Shown here piece after piece: positions 15,717-27,705 of a stretch of 48,638 nucleotides of DNA; position 1 is the first letter of the stretch, and every line of letters starts with the position of its first letter. The notes below the pieces were generated by a model, which was not told the origin of the DNA, made no database searches, and worked only from the letters and a program-made list of their open reading frames with translations. Made by a program: the position numbers and the translations under genes. This stretch comes from Streptomyces bohaiensis. Its GTDB lineage: Bacteria; Actinomycetota; Actinomycetes; Streptomycetales; Streptomycetaceae. The DNA is taken from the NCBI RefSeq assembly GCF_012033785.1, contig NZ_JAAVJC010000006.1:1-48638 (forward strand). Direction: 5' to 3'.

Positions 15717-16595
15717 GTGTCAGCAACGCCCGAACCCTCAGCGGCTCGCAGGGTCGCCGTTCTCGCCGGCAGGGTCGGCGCGGACGAGAAGCGACTGTTC
15801 GACGCCTTCGAGCGGCGCAACGTCCCCTACGAGCAGGTCGACCCGCGGCGGCTGTGGTTCCCCTCCCGGCGGGAGGGCCCGCCCTGGCGGCTGGCGCTGA
15901 ACCGCGAGATCGGCCAGGTGCGCGCGGTCTACGCCGCCCGCTCCCTCGCCGCCGCCGGGGTCGACGTGGTCAACAGCGCGGGCGCCACCGAGGTCTGCGG
16001 CGACAAGTGGCTCACCACGCTGGCGCTGGAGGCGGCCGGTGTGCCGACGCCGCGCACCGCGCTGGGCCTGACACCGCAGGCGGCGCTCGACGCCCTCGAC
16101 GCCGTCGGCTACCCGGCGGTGATCAAACCGCTGGTCGGTTCCTGGGGCCGGCTGGTGGTCGAACTGCCCGACCGGGCCGCCGCCGAGGGCGTCCTCCAGT
16201 ACGCCGGGGCGCTGCCGGGCCCGCAGTCCCACCTGGGCTACGTGCAGGAGCGGATCGACAAGCCGGACCGCGACATCCGGGTGATCGTCGTCGGCGGGCA
16301 GGTGGTCGGCGCGGTCTACCGGGTCGGGGAGGCGCTGCGGACCAACGTGGCGCTCGGCGGCCGGGCGCTGCCGTGCCCGGTGACGCCGGAGATCGAGAAG
16401 CTCTCGCTGGCGTCGGCCGCCGCGGTCGGCGCGGACATCGCCGGTGTCGACCTGGTCGAGGACCGCGACGGCCGCCTGTTCGTCCTGGAGGTCAACCACC
16501 GGGTGGAGTTCTCCGGGTTCCAGGCGGCCCTCGGCGACCGGGTGAGCGTCGCGGACCGCGTCCTGGACCACCTGCTGGAACGGGGTCGGCCGTGA
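15717..16595 (+). CDS. lysX: LysW-glutamate ligase (LysX, RimK-type ATP-grasp)
   Basis: 292 aa, the usual LysX length. It uses ATP to attach the amino group of glutamate (or aminoadipate) to the gamma-carboxylate of the LysW C-terminal Glu. Visible features are [19 protein letters not shown] near residue 100, the ATP-binding [14 protein letters not shown] near 140, and the metal-binding [13 protein letters not shown] near 260, which is the LysX/ArgX signature. The GTG at 15717 with GGAGG was chosen; upstream frame is leader. It opens the plus-strand operon and overlaps lysK (GTGA). Confidence 0.93.
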   Translation: MSATPEPSAARRVAVLAGRVGADEKRLFDAFERRNVPYEQVDPRRLWFPSRREGPPWRLALNREIGQVRAVYAARSLAAAGVDVVNSAGATEVCGDKWLTTLALEAAGVPTPRTALGLTPQAALDALDAVGYPAVIKPLVGSWGRLVVELPDRAAAEGVLQYAGALPGPQSHLGYVQERIDKPDRDIRVIVVGGQVVGAVYRVGEALRTNVALGGRALPCPVTPEIEKLSLASAAAVGADIAGVDLVEDRDGRLFVLEVNHRVEFSGFQAALGDRVSVADRVLDHLLERGRP

Positions 16596-17700
16596 AGCGG
16601 CCGGGCGCCGTCACCGAGACGTTCGCCGTCGGGCTGCTGCGGGCGATGCTGGAGACCCCCTCGCCCTCGTACCACGAGCGGGATCTGGCGGACCTCCTCG
16701 CGCGGTCGATGACCCAGCTGGGCTTCCGGGCCCACATCGACGAGGCCGGCAACGCGGTCGGTGTGGTCGAACGCGGCGCCGGCCCGACCGTGATGCTGCT
16801 GGGGCACATGGACACCGTCCCCGGCCAGGTGCCGGTACGGTCGGCCGACGGCCGGCTGTACGGGCGGGGAGCCGTGGACGCCAAGGGCCCGCTGGCCGCG
16901 ATGATCTGCGCCGCCGCCGGCGCGACGGAGTTCTCCGGCCGGATCGTCGTCGTCGGCGTCGTCGAGGAGGAGACGCCGCGCTCGCGCGGGGCGATGGCGA
17001 TCCGCGCCCGCGAGGAGCAGCCGGACGCCCTCGTCATCGGGGAGCCCAGCGGCTGGTCGAGCGTGGTGCTCGGCTACAAGGGGAAGCTGGACCTGCGCTA
17101 CACCGTCCGGTGCCCCGCCACCCACCCGAGCAACCCGGTGCCCAAGGCGTCCGAACTGGCCGTCGCCTGCTGGAACGCGCTGCTCGACCTGCTCGGCCCG
17201 GACGCCGGCCACGCGGCGTTCGACCGCCCGGGCGCGACCCTGTCCCGCCTCGACGCCGACCTCACCGCGGCGACGATGGAGCTCAGCGTCCGCACCCCGC
17301 CCGGGCACGACGACGCGGCGCTGGTCCGGCAGCTGCGGGACCGGCTCCCGGCGGGCGAGCTCAGCGTGGTCAACGCCGTCGCCGCCTGCCGGGTGGGCCG
17401 GGCGGACCCGGTGGTGCGCGCCCTGGTCACCGGCATCCGCGACCTGCACGCCCGGCCGCGGTTGGTGGTGAAGACCGCCACCTCCGACATGAACACCCTC
17501 GCCGAGGAGTGGGACATCCCCATGGCCACCTACGGTCCGGGGGACAGCAGTCTCGACCACGCCGACGACGAGCACATCGTCCTGGCCGACTACCTCCGCG
17601 GGATCGACGTGCTCACCGCCGCCCTCACGGAGTTGGCCCGTCTCCCGGCACGGTCGCCCGAGCCCGCGGCCACCGCGCCGCCGTCCCTGAGGAGCGTCAC

Positions 17701-17704
<4 letters not shown>
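16592..17704 (+). CDS. lysK: LysW-linked product hydrolase (LysK, M20 deacylase)
   Basis: 370 aa. It is a zinc M20-family amidohydrolase that cuts the isopeptide bond and releases the mature amino acid from Lys[12 protein letters not shown] (metal His and Asp) lies near residue 65-75, [14 protein letters not shown] near 90-100 (bridging Asp), [12 protein letters not shown] near 125 (catalytic Glu-Glu), and the distal metal-ligand region [12 protein letters not shown] near 310-320. The GTG start overlaps the lysX stop, and the stop overlaps the NRPS start, so loading, release and peptide assembly are translationally linked. Release may occur before or after aziridine closure. Confidence 0.93.
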
Positions 17705-21675
<3,971 letters not shown>

Positions 21676-21686
21676 GGAGACCAGCC

Positions 21687-22859
21687 ATGCGGTTCGGATT
21701 CACCGAGGAGGAGCAGCGGTTCCGGGCGGAGGTGCGCCGGACGCTGCGCACCCCGGACATCCGCGCGGCGGCCGAGGCCGCCACCGGTGCGGACGGCGTC
21801 GAGCCGGACGCGCGGCCCCTCTACCGGCTGCTCGGCCGAACGGGGCTGCTCGCGGTGCACTGGCCCGTCGAGTACGGCGGGGCGGGCCGCCCCGCGACCG
21901 ACGCCGCCATCGTGGCCGAGGAGCTGGTGCGGGCCGGCGTCCCGGACACCTTCCACGTCAACAGCATCCAGATCGTGGGGCAGTTCCTGCTGATGGCGGG
22001 CAGCGAGGAGCAGCGGCGGCGCCACCTGCCCGCGCTGGCGCGCGGCGAGAGCTTCGCCTCGGTGCTCTACAGCGAACCGGACGCGGGCTCCGACCTCGGC
22101 GCGCTGCGGACGGCGGCCGTTCCGGACGGGACAGGGCACCGCATCTCCGGGACGAAGGTGTTCAGTCTGAAGACCCGCTTCGTCGACCTCGGGCTGTGTG
22201 CCGCGCGCACCACGCCGGACACCGGCCCCTACCGGGGCATCAGCCTGTTCCTGGTGGACATGACCGCGCCGGGCGTGACGGTCTCGCTCGTCCCCGGCAT
22301 CGGGGACGAGCACTTCCACCGGGTCGACCTCGACGGCGTCCGGGTGTCGGAGGGCGACCTGCTGGGGCCGCGCGACGAGGGCTGGCCGCTGCTCAACGAG
22401 GCGCTGGCCGTCGAACGGACCGGGCTCGACTACCACCTCAAGGCCGAGCGCTGGCTCGACGCGGCGCTCGACGCGCTCACCGACACGGCTCACGACATCT
22501 CGCGCCCGGACCACCCGGACCACGGCGAGCACCTGGAGCGGATCGGCCGGCTGCACGGTGCGCTGGCGGCCGACGAGGTGCTGGTCTGGGAGGTCCTCGA
22601 CGGTCTCGCCGCCGACCGGATCGACCAGCTCGCCACCGCGGTGGCCAAGTACCACGCCAGCGAACTGGCGCAGTCGGTGGCGAACTGGGCGGTGGACGTC
22701 CCGACACCGGCGCAGCGCTCCGCCCGTACCGCGGCGGCGCGTGTCCTGGACTCGGCCTACCGGGAGGCGCCGGGCCTCACGCTGTCGGCGGGGACCTCCG
22801 AGATCATGCTGCGGATCGTCGCCGCCTCGCTCGACTCCGTCAGCCAGGAAGGGTACTGA
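21687..22859 (+). CDS. Acyl-CoA dehydrogenase, subunit with canonical features
   Basis: 390 aa, normal acyl-CoA dehydrogenase length. It is a flavoprotein that introduces a double bond next to a thioester carbonyl. It has the N-terminal helical domain, the SEPDAGSDLGALRT and ISGTKVFSLKTRFVDLGLC flavin/substrate strands (near 125-165) and a C-terminal LSAGTSEIMLRIVAAS. ATG at 21687 has GAGGAG upstream, 11 bases after the NRPS stop. The substrate could be a CoA, ACP or NRPS-tethered acyl or aminoacyl group. It directly precedes a shorter, divergent homologue, as in heteromeric alpha/beta dehydrogenases. Confidence 0.9.
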   Translation: MRFGFTEEEQRFRAEVRRTLRTPDIRAAAEAATGADGVEPDARPLYRLLGRTGLLAVHWPVEYGGAGRPATDAAIVAEELVRAGVPDTFHVNSIQIVGQFLLMAGSEEQRRRHLPALARGESFASVLYSEPDAGSDLGALRTAAVPDGTGHRISGTKVFSLKTRFVDLGLCAARTTPDTGPYRGISLFLVDMTAPGVTVSLVPGIGDEHFHRVDLDGVRVSEGDLLGPRDEGWPLLNEALAVERTGLDYHLKAERWLDAALDALTDTAHDISRPDHPDHGEHLERIGRLHGALAADEVLVWEVLDGLAADRIDQLATAVAKYHASELAQSVANWAVDVPTPAQRSARTAAARVLDSAYREAPGLTLSAGTSEIMLRIVAASLDSVSQEGY

Positions 22860-22860
22860 G

Positions 22861-23940
22861 ATGCACCTCCACCCCGATCCGCTCCTGACCGAACTGCGCA
22901 CGGCGCTGCGCGCGGGCCTGTCGGGCATCGGCGCCGGGACGGCGCTCCACGGCCCGCCGGTCACCGACGGCGGCCCGGGGCCGACCCGGCAGCTTCTCGA
23001 CGCCCTGGGGGCGGACGCGTTCGAGCGCCCGGTCGCGGACGGCGGCCTCGGTCTCGGGGTCACCGCCGGGGTCGCGGTCAGCGAGGAACTCGGTCTCGCC
23101 GCGCAGGGGAACGCCTACCGCGCGCGGGCCTGGGCGGTGGAGCTGGGGAGCTCCCCGGACGCGGTGCCGGCCGACCCGGGCGCCGTCCCGGGCGCCGTCC
23201 CGGGCGGCGGCCGTGTCGAAGCCGTCGCGGTGCCGGGCGGCTGGGAACTCACCGGCACGGTCACCGTCGACACGGTCGACGCCCCGGCGTTCCTGGTCGC
23301 CGCGCAGACCGGCCGCGGGCCCGTCGTCCTGGAGGTGGAGCGCACCGCACCGGGGCTCGGCACCGATGACCGCTGTCTGCCGCCGGTGGTGCGCCTCGAC
23401 CGGAGCTTCGTCGCCGCCGGCGCGGTGGTGGCTGAGCCCGGCGGCACCGCCGAGGGCGCGCTCGCCCGCGCCCGGTTGCGGCAGGCCGGCTACCTCCTGG
23501 GCATCGCCGCCGGTGCCCATCGGGTCGCGGTCGCGTACACCGGGCACCGCGCGCAGTTCGGCAGCCGGCTGCGCGATCTGCCGCCCGTGGCGTTCCCGTT
23601 GGCGCGTGCCCTGGTGCGGCTGCGCGCCACCCGGGCGGCGGTGTACCGCGGTGCCTGGCTGGTCGACACCGGCGCCGAGCACGAGGGCGGCACCGCACCG
23701 GCCGCGGCGCTGGCGACGGCGGCCGAGACGGCGCGCGAGGTGGTGCGGGTGGGCATGCAGAGCTGCGGGGTCCGCGCCATGACCGCGGAACTCGCCCTCC
23801 AGCGCTACCACCGGCTGGCCGCGGTCGAGGCGCACCGGTACGGCGACCCCGCGGCGCTGTGGCGGCTGGTGGGGGCGGAACGCCTCCGGGAGGCCCGCGA
23901 GGCCCGTCGGCGCAGCGGAACGGGCGCGTCCCCGGCGTGA
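22861..23940 (+). CDS. Divergent short acyl-CoA dehydrogenase, likely partner subunit
   Basis: 359 aa. It has the acyl-CoA dehydrogenase fold but is shorter and more diverged, with a Gly/Pro/Ala-rich N-terminal third (residues 100-120 contain GAVPGAVPGGG). The C-terminal helical bundle is recognisable (GAHRVAVAYTGHRAQFG, MQSCGVRAMTAELALQRYHR). I cannot find a clear catalytic glutamate context or the GTSEI loop of its neighbour. It starts one base after that gene's stop. Paired full and reduced dehydrogenases form obligate heteromers in actinobacterial steroid degradation, and the same is likely here. Confidence 0.82.
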   Translation: MHLHPDPLLTELRTALRAGLSGIGAGTALHGPPVTDGGPGPTRQLLDALGADAFERPVADGGLGLGVTAGVAVSEELGLAAQGNAYRARAWAVELGSSPDAVPADPGAVPGAVPGGGRVEAVAVPGGWELTGTVTVDTVDAPAFLVAAQTGRGPVVLEVERTAPGLGTDDRCLPPVVRLDRSFVAAGAVVAEPGGTAEGALARARLRQAGYLLGIAAGAHRVAVAYTGHRAQFGSRLRDLPPVAFPLARALVRLRATRAAVYRGAWLVDTGAEHEGGTAPAAALATAAETAREVVRVGMQSCGVRAMTAELALQRYHRLAAVEAHRYGDPAALWRLVGAERLREAREARRRSGTGASPA

Positions 23941-23965
23941 GCCGGTGGACGCGGCCGCGGACGGA

Positions 23966-24676
23966 TCAGCCGGCGCGCAGTGCTCCCGGTGCCAGCGGCT
24001 GCCGGTCGGCGGGCTCCTCGCCGGAACGGATCAGGCCCGTCCGGTACGCCAGGGAGACCAGCTCGGCCCGGTCCCGGACCCCGAGCTTGGTCCGCACCCG
24101 GTAGATGTGGGTGCGGACGGTGGCCTCGCCGATGATCAGTTGGCTCGCCACCTCCTCGGTGGACATGCCGCACGCCACCATCCGCGTGACCTCCCGTTCA
24201 CGCGGCGTCAGTTCCGTCACCTCGGAGCAGACGACCGGCTCCTGCGGCTCCGGTTGGGCGCGGAACCAGCTGACGAGCCGCTCGGCGATGCTGGGCGCGA
24301 GGAGCGTCTGCCCCGCCGCCGCGGCCTGGACCGCCGCCACCAGCTCCCGCGGACTTGCGGACTTGTCGAGCAGGCAGCCGGCGCCGGCGTGAAGGACGTC
24401 GCTCACCGTCTTGTCGGACTGCGACGCCGTGAAGACGACGACCTCCGGAGCGTTCTCCTCGTGGGCGAGCCGGCGGATGAAATCGAGTCCGGAGATGGTC
24501 TGGAGCTCCAGATCCGTCACCACGACGTCGGGGCGCTCGGTGCGGACCAGCACCATGGCCTCCATGCCGTTGTGGGTGGTGCCGACCACGTCGATGTCCG
24601 GCGTCGCGTCGAGCAGCGTCCGGAGACCGTCCGCGATCACGGGGAGTTGGTCACAGATAAGCACCCTGATGGTCAT
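23966..24676 (-). CDS. LuxR/NarL-type response regulator
   Basis: 236 aa. The receiver domain (1-120) has the acidic pocket at Asp9, phospho-acceptor VVVTD55, a Thr in VVFTAS and a Lys in LLDKSAS. The C-terminal helix-turn-helix (about 155-215) reads ELTPREREVTRMVACGMSTEEVASQLIIGEATVRTHI. ATG at 24676 has AGGAGG upstream. No histidine kinase gene is in the window, so it is an orphan here. It is convergent with the biosynthetic operon and is the only obvious regulator of the cluster. Candidate sites are the GGTAA-core elements at 14661, 15553, 26345 and 26486. Confidence 0.93.
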   Translation of the reverse strand: MTIRVLICDQLPVIADGLRTLLDATPDIDVVGTTHNGMEAMVLVRTERPDVVVTDLELQTISGLDFIRRLAHEENAPEVVVFTASQSDKTVSDVLHAGAGCLLDKSASPRELVAAVQAAAAGQTLLAPSIAERLVSWFRAQPEPQEPVVCSEVTELTPREREVTRMVACGMSTEEVASQLIIGEATVRTHIYRVRTKLGVRDRAELVSLAYRTGLIRSGEEPADRQPLAPGALRAG

Positions 24677-24712
24677 TGCGTTCCCCCTCCTGGGCCTGGT
24701 CGCCGACGCGGC

Positions 24713-24871
24713 TCAGTCGTTGCCGTGGTTGTCGACGACCACGGGTTGTCCGGCCGGCATCGCGGCGGCTCGGTCGAGCGGCCCGGCGGACGGGGGGTGA
24801 GAGGATGCGGCGCCGACCGACAGGCCGCCGAGCACGAGGACCGAGGCGACGAACAGAACGAAGCGGCGCAT
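24713..24871 (-). CDS. Small secreted peptide precursor
   Basis: 52 aa. A textbook signal peptide (MRRFVLFVASVLVLGGLSVGAASS) is followed by about 28 residues rich in Pro, Ala and Asp, ending VVVDNHGND. ATG at 24871 is preceded by AAGGAG at good spacing, and the frame ends 36 bases before the response regulator, on the same strand. It may be co-transcribed with it. I recognise no family. It may be an extracellular peptide or a signal; there is no lipobox or cysteine. Confidence 0.65.
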   Translation of the reverse strand: MRRFVLFVASVLVLGGLSVGAASSHPPSAGPLDRAAAMPAGQPVVVDNHGND

Positions 24872-25291
24872 GGTGGGGCTCCTTCTGGGAAGACGTGTGG
24901 TCCGACACGGCTGATGCTGCCGACCGGCCTTCCCCGCGCGTTCCCCTCCGGACACCCGGGCGATTCCCCGGTCCGCGGGCCGTTCACCTCCCGGCTCCGC
25001 CGCGTGCCCCTCCCTCCGGCCGAGCTCCGCACGGGCGCGCACGCGGGAGCCCCCGGTGGCCGCGGCAGGCGTCGTCGCCGACCCGCGCGGCCCCGGGGGC
25101 TCCGTCGACGCCCCAGAGCATGTGTGAGACCCCACGCCGGGCCCGCGACGGGCCCGCGACGCCGGCTACGGCCATCCGCCGCATTGTCGAAAGACGCCCG
25201 AACACCACCCGGTACGAGGGCGCCCCTCCGTCGTGCAGCTGACCGCGTCCGACGCCGCGAGCCGATCCGACGCGGGGTCTCACACCCGCTC
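24872..25291. other. Regulator-upstream intergenic region with a 12-bp inverted repeat pair
   Basis: 420 bases with no convincing gene. GTGTGAGACCCC at 25122-25133 and its exact complement GGGGTCTCACAC at 25274-25285 are 140 bases apart. A further CTCTCACCCC follows at 25289. The region should contain the promoter of the small peptide and response regulator genes. The paired sites may be operators brought together by looping. Confidence 0.5.
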
Positions 25292-26269
25292 TCACCCCAC
25301 GGGCACCGCCGCTCCGTCCCCGGCGACCGCGACGTCGCCCGCCAGCTGCCGGTTCAGGTAGTCGCCGATCATCGCCAGCGCCTCACGGGCGACGGGGAGC
25401 TTGGCCGCGACGGCGAGGAACCCGTGGGGCAGCCCCTCATACCGGCGGTGCTCCACCGGTACCCCCGCCTCGGCGAGCGCGGCGGCGTAGTCGTCCCCCT
25501 CGTCGCGGACGGGGCACAGCTCGGCGGTCAGCACCAGGGCGGCGGGCAGGCCGCGGTGGTCGCCGGCCTTCAGCGGGGAGGCGTACGGGGAGTCCCCGTC
25601 GGCGGGGCGCTCCAGGTACTGGCTCCAGAACCAGGCGCTCGAATAGGCGTTGAAGAACATCGGGTCCTTGTTCTCACGCATCGACGCCGACGGGTAGTCG
25701 TTGTGCAGCGGCGGGTAGACAAGGACCTGGGCGGAGAGTTCCGGGCCTTTTCGGTCGCGCGCCATCCGCGCCATCGTCGCGGCGAGATTTCCGCCGGAGC
25801 TGTCGCCCGCCACCGCGATGGCGCTGCTGTCCGCACCGAATTCCGCCGCGTGCTCCGCCGCCCATTCCAGTGCCGCGTAACTGTCCTCGACGGCGGCCGG
25901 GAACGGATTCTCCGGCGCCAGGCGGTAGCTGACGGAGACCACGACGCAGGGGGTCAGCGTGGCGAGCGCCCGACAGATCGAGTCCGAGGTGCTCAGCGAG
26001 CCGACGACGAAACCCCCGCCGTTGAAGTAGAGCACCATCGGAAGCGGTTCCTCGCTCCGCGGCCGGTAGATCCGAACGGTCTGCGGGCCGGCGGGGCCGT
26101 CGAATTCCACGTCGTGGACCTGTGCCGGGTGCTCGTGCCAGTCCCAGCCGTCCGCCTCGGTCGCCGCGTCCGCCTCGCGGGCCTCCTCGACCGTCATCGT
26201 GTAGAGCGGGGTGAACCCGGTCGCCTCGCGGTAACGCCTGATCATTGCGTACGTCGGGTCGAGCGGCAT
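25292..26269 (-). CDS. HSL-type alpha/beta hydrolase with NGGG oxyanion motif
   Basis: 325 aa. It belongs to the hormone-sensitive-lipase esterase group: GDSSGG with nucleophile Ser157, a later acid in PVRDEGDDYA and the catalytic His in EGLPHGF near 295. The oxyanion motif normally HGGG reads YFNGGGF (Asn83). ATG at 26269 has GAGGAG upstream. It is divergent from the ACP operon and shares a control element with the 195-aa gene, which supports membership of the cluster. It may cut an ester or amide in a precursor or protect the producer. The substrate is unknown. Confidence 0.85.
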   Translation of the reverse strand: MPLDPTYAMIRRYREATGFTPLYTMTVEEAREADAATEADGWDWHEHPAQVHDVEFDGPAGPQTVRIYRPRSEEPLPMVLYFNGGGFVVGSLSTSDSICRALATLTPCVVVSVSYRLAPENPFPAAVEDSYAALEWAAEHAAEFGADSSAIAVAGDSSGGNLAATMARMARDRKGPELSAQVLVYPPLHNDYPSASMRENKDPMFFNAYSSAWFWSQYLERPADGDSPYASPLKAGDHRGLPAALVLTAELCPVRDEGDDYAAALAEAGVPVEHRRYEGLPHGFLAVAAKLPVAREALAMIGDYLNRQLAGDVAVAGDGAAVPVG

Positions 26270-26571
26270 GGGAACTCCTCATCATCGGCGCCGGAACCGG
26301 CCGTCCGGACACGGAAAGCATCCGGCCGACCGCCGAACACGACTGCGGTGTTTACCGGTGGATGGCGACCGGCGCCGCACTTCCGGCCGGCCGCACCGCA
26401 ACGGAGATTAGGAGCACCTGCTTCCGCCACACGTCCGCGCAGCGCTTGCCGGGCCGGAATCGGTCCACTGAGCCCGGCCCGTTCCGGGTAATCCCCCTGT
26501 TTACCGCGCGGTCTCCCCGCCACTGACAGACTCGGTGCGTCCTCGGCATCAACCGGCCCCAGGGAGGCATC
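26270..26571. promoter_or_regulatory. Divergent control region, hydrolase / ACP operon
   Basis: 302 bases. GCGGTGTTTACC at 26345-26356 reads GGTAAACACCGC toward the hydrolase, 76 bases from its ATG. GGGTAATC at 26486-26493 followed by GTTTACC at 26499-26505 forms an inverted pair GGTAA-N9-TTACC, about 85 bases before the ACP start. The 9-mer TGTTTACCG occurs at 26349 and 26498. The ACP ribosome-binding site is AGGGAGG at about 26561. Confidence 0.5.
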
Positions 26572-26826
26572 GTGTCCGACATTCTGGACGAGAAGATCGT
26601 GAAGATCGTGAAAGAGGTCGCCGAGCTGCCGGAGGAGTTTCTCGTCACCCGCGACCAGAATCTCCGCTCCGAGCTGGGAATCGACTCCCTCGGAATGATC
26701 GACCTGGTGATGCACGTCGAGAACGAACTCGGCATCGCGGTCGGCGAGGAGTCCACGGGCAGTTTCGCCACGGTCGCCGACTTCCACGACCACGTGCGCG
26801 CGCTCCAGTCCGACCCCGTCGCCTAG
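26572..26826 (+). CDS. Acyl carrier protein
   Basis: 84 aa. It has the four-helix carrier fold with the phosphopantetheine attachment motif GIDSLGMIDL (Ser39). GTG at 26572 has a strong AGGGAGG. It heads an operon with a KS-like protein, a ketosynthase and an enoyl-CoA hydratase, so it should carry the growing acyl chain. Its stop codon TAG was formed at the junction of an 18-base tandem duplication (separate entry), and the next gene is in the same frame. Confidence 0.93.
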   Translation: MSDILDEKIVKIVKEVAELPEEFLVTRDQNLRSELGIDSLGMIDLVMHVENELGIAVGEESTGSFATVADFHDHVRALQSDPVA

Positions 26827-26842
26827 TCCGACCCCGTCGCCT
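26807..26842 (+). repeat. 18-bp tandem duplication across the ACP stop codon
   Basis: AGTCCGACCCCGTCGCCT occurs twice in direct succession (26807-26824 and 26825-26842). The TAG stop of the ACP is made by the junction (T of copy 1, AG of copy 2). With one copy only, the ACP frame would run open through 26892 into the downstream KS-like gene. Confidence 0.95.
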
Positions 26843-26892
26843 GGGCGCCGTCCGGCGACCCCGACCGTTTCCCTGACGCAACGGAGTTCCGT

Positions 26893-27705
26893 GTGTTCGA
26901 GTTCAGCCTCCGCCAGGTCGCGTTGCGCGGACAGCACCCGGGGGAGGGACCAGGCGAACTGGCCGACCCTCCCGCGGACCTGACCGCGGTCGTCGGCGCC
27001 GTCGGCGACCAGTTCCGCGACTCCTTCACGCGCCTGTGCCTCTACCTCGCCCGCACCCACGACGAGGCGCCGGGACAGCGCACCGGCGACACCGTGGTGA
27101 TCGGCACCGAGTACGGCAACACCGCGGCCCTGGCCGGCCTCCAGCGCCGCGCCGACTCCGACCGGATGCTGTCCGCGAAGGTGTTCCCCAACGCCACGTC
27201 GAGCTCCGCCTCCGCCTTCGTCAACATCGGCATCGGTGCCACCGGCCGCAACCTGACGCTCAACGCGGGTCTCCTCACCCCCGTGTTCGCGATCTGGCAG
27301 GCGCTGCTCGCACTCACCGGGGACCGGTCGGCGACCAGCAAGGTACTGGTGGGGGACGTCTACTCCCCCGAGGCGCTGCTGGACGCCGGCCGTGAACCCC
27401 ACGGCCTGACCTGCCGCTCGGGGCTCGCCCACGCCACCTTCACCACGGGCCGGGAGTTCCGGGCGGAGTTCGACTTCGCCGCGGACCGGGACGAGGACGC
27501 TCCGCTCGGCGCCCGCGTCGACTCGGCCCGGCCGACGGACCGCAACGGCGCCTTCGCCACCGCCGCGTTCCTCCATCGCCTGGAGGAGCTGGAAGAGGGG
27601 GAGCGGGCCCAGCTCACCTGCCGCGGACCGAACGCCCGGCGCGGCGCCCTCGTCGTCACCCGCCAGGAGAACCCCATGGCACACCCCGGAGGTCGCGGTG
27701 CGTAG
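26893..27705 (+). CDS. Short ketosynthase-like protein without active-site Cys (chain-length-factor-like)
   Basis: 270 aa. It resembles the N-terminal half of beta-ketoacyl synthases (VVIGTEYGN, KVFPNATSSSASAFVNIGIGA, then LTLNAGLLTPVFAIWQALLAL). The position of the nucleophile is occupied by Asn124-Ala125-Gly126, and the C-terminal half with the two catalytic histidines is missing. Short KS-like partners of this kind (Ketoacyl-synt_2 type) pair with an active ketosynthase as chain-length factor. GTG at 26893 has GGAG upstream. It overlaps the ketosynthase gene by 8 bases and shares the reading frame of the ACP. Confidence 0.78.
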   Translation: MFEFSLRQVALRGQHPGEGPGELADPPADLTAVVGAVGDQFRDSFTRLCLYLARTHDEAPGQRTGDTVVIGTEYGNTAALAGLQRRADSDRMLSAKVFPNATSSSASAFVNIGIGATGRNLTLNAGLLTPVFAIWQALLALTGDRSATSKVLVGDVYSPEALLDAGREPHGLTCRSGLAHATFTTGREFRAEFDFAADRDEDAPLGARVDSARPTDRNGAFATAAFLHRLEELEEGERAQLTCRGPNARRGALVVTRQENPMAHPGGRGA

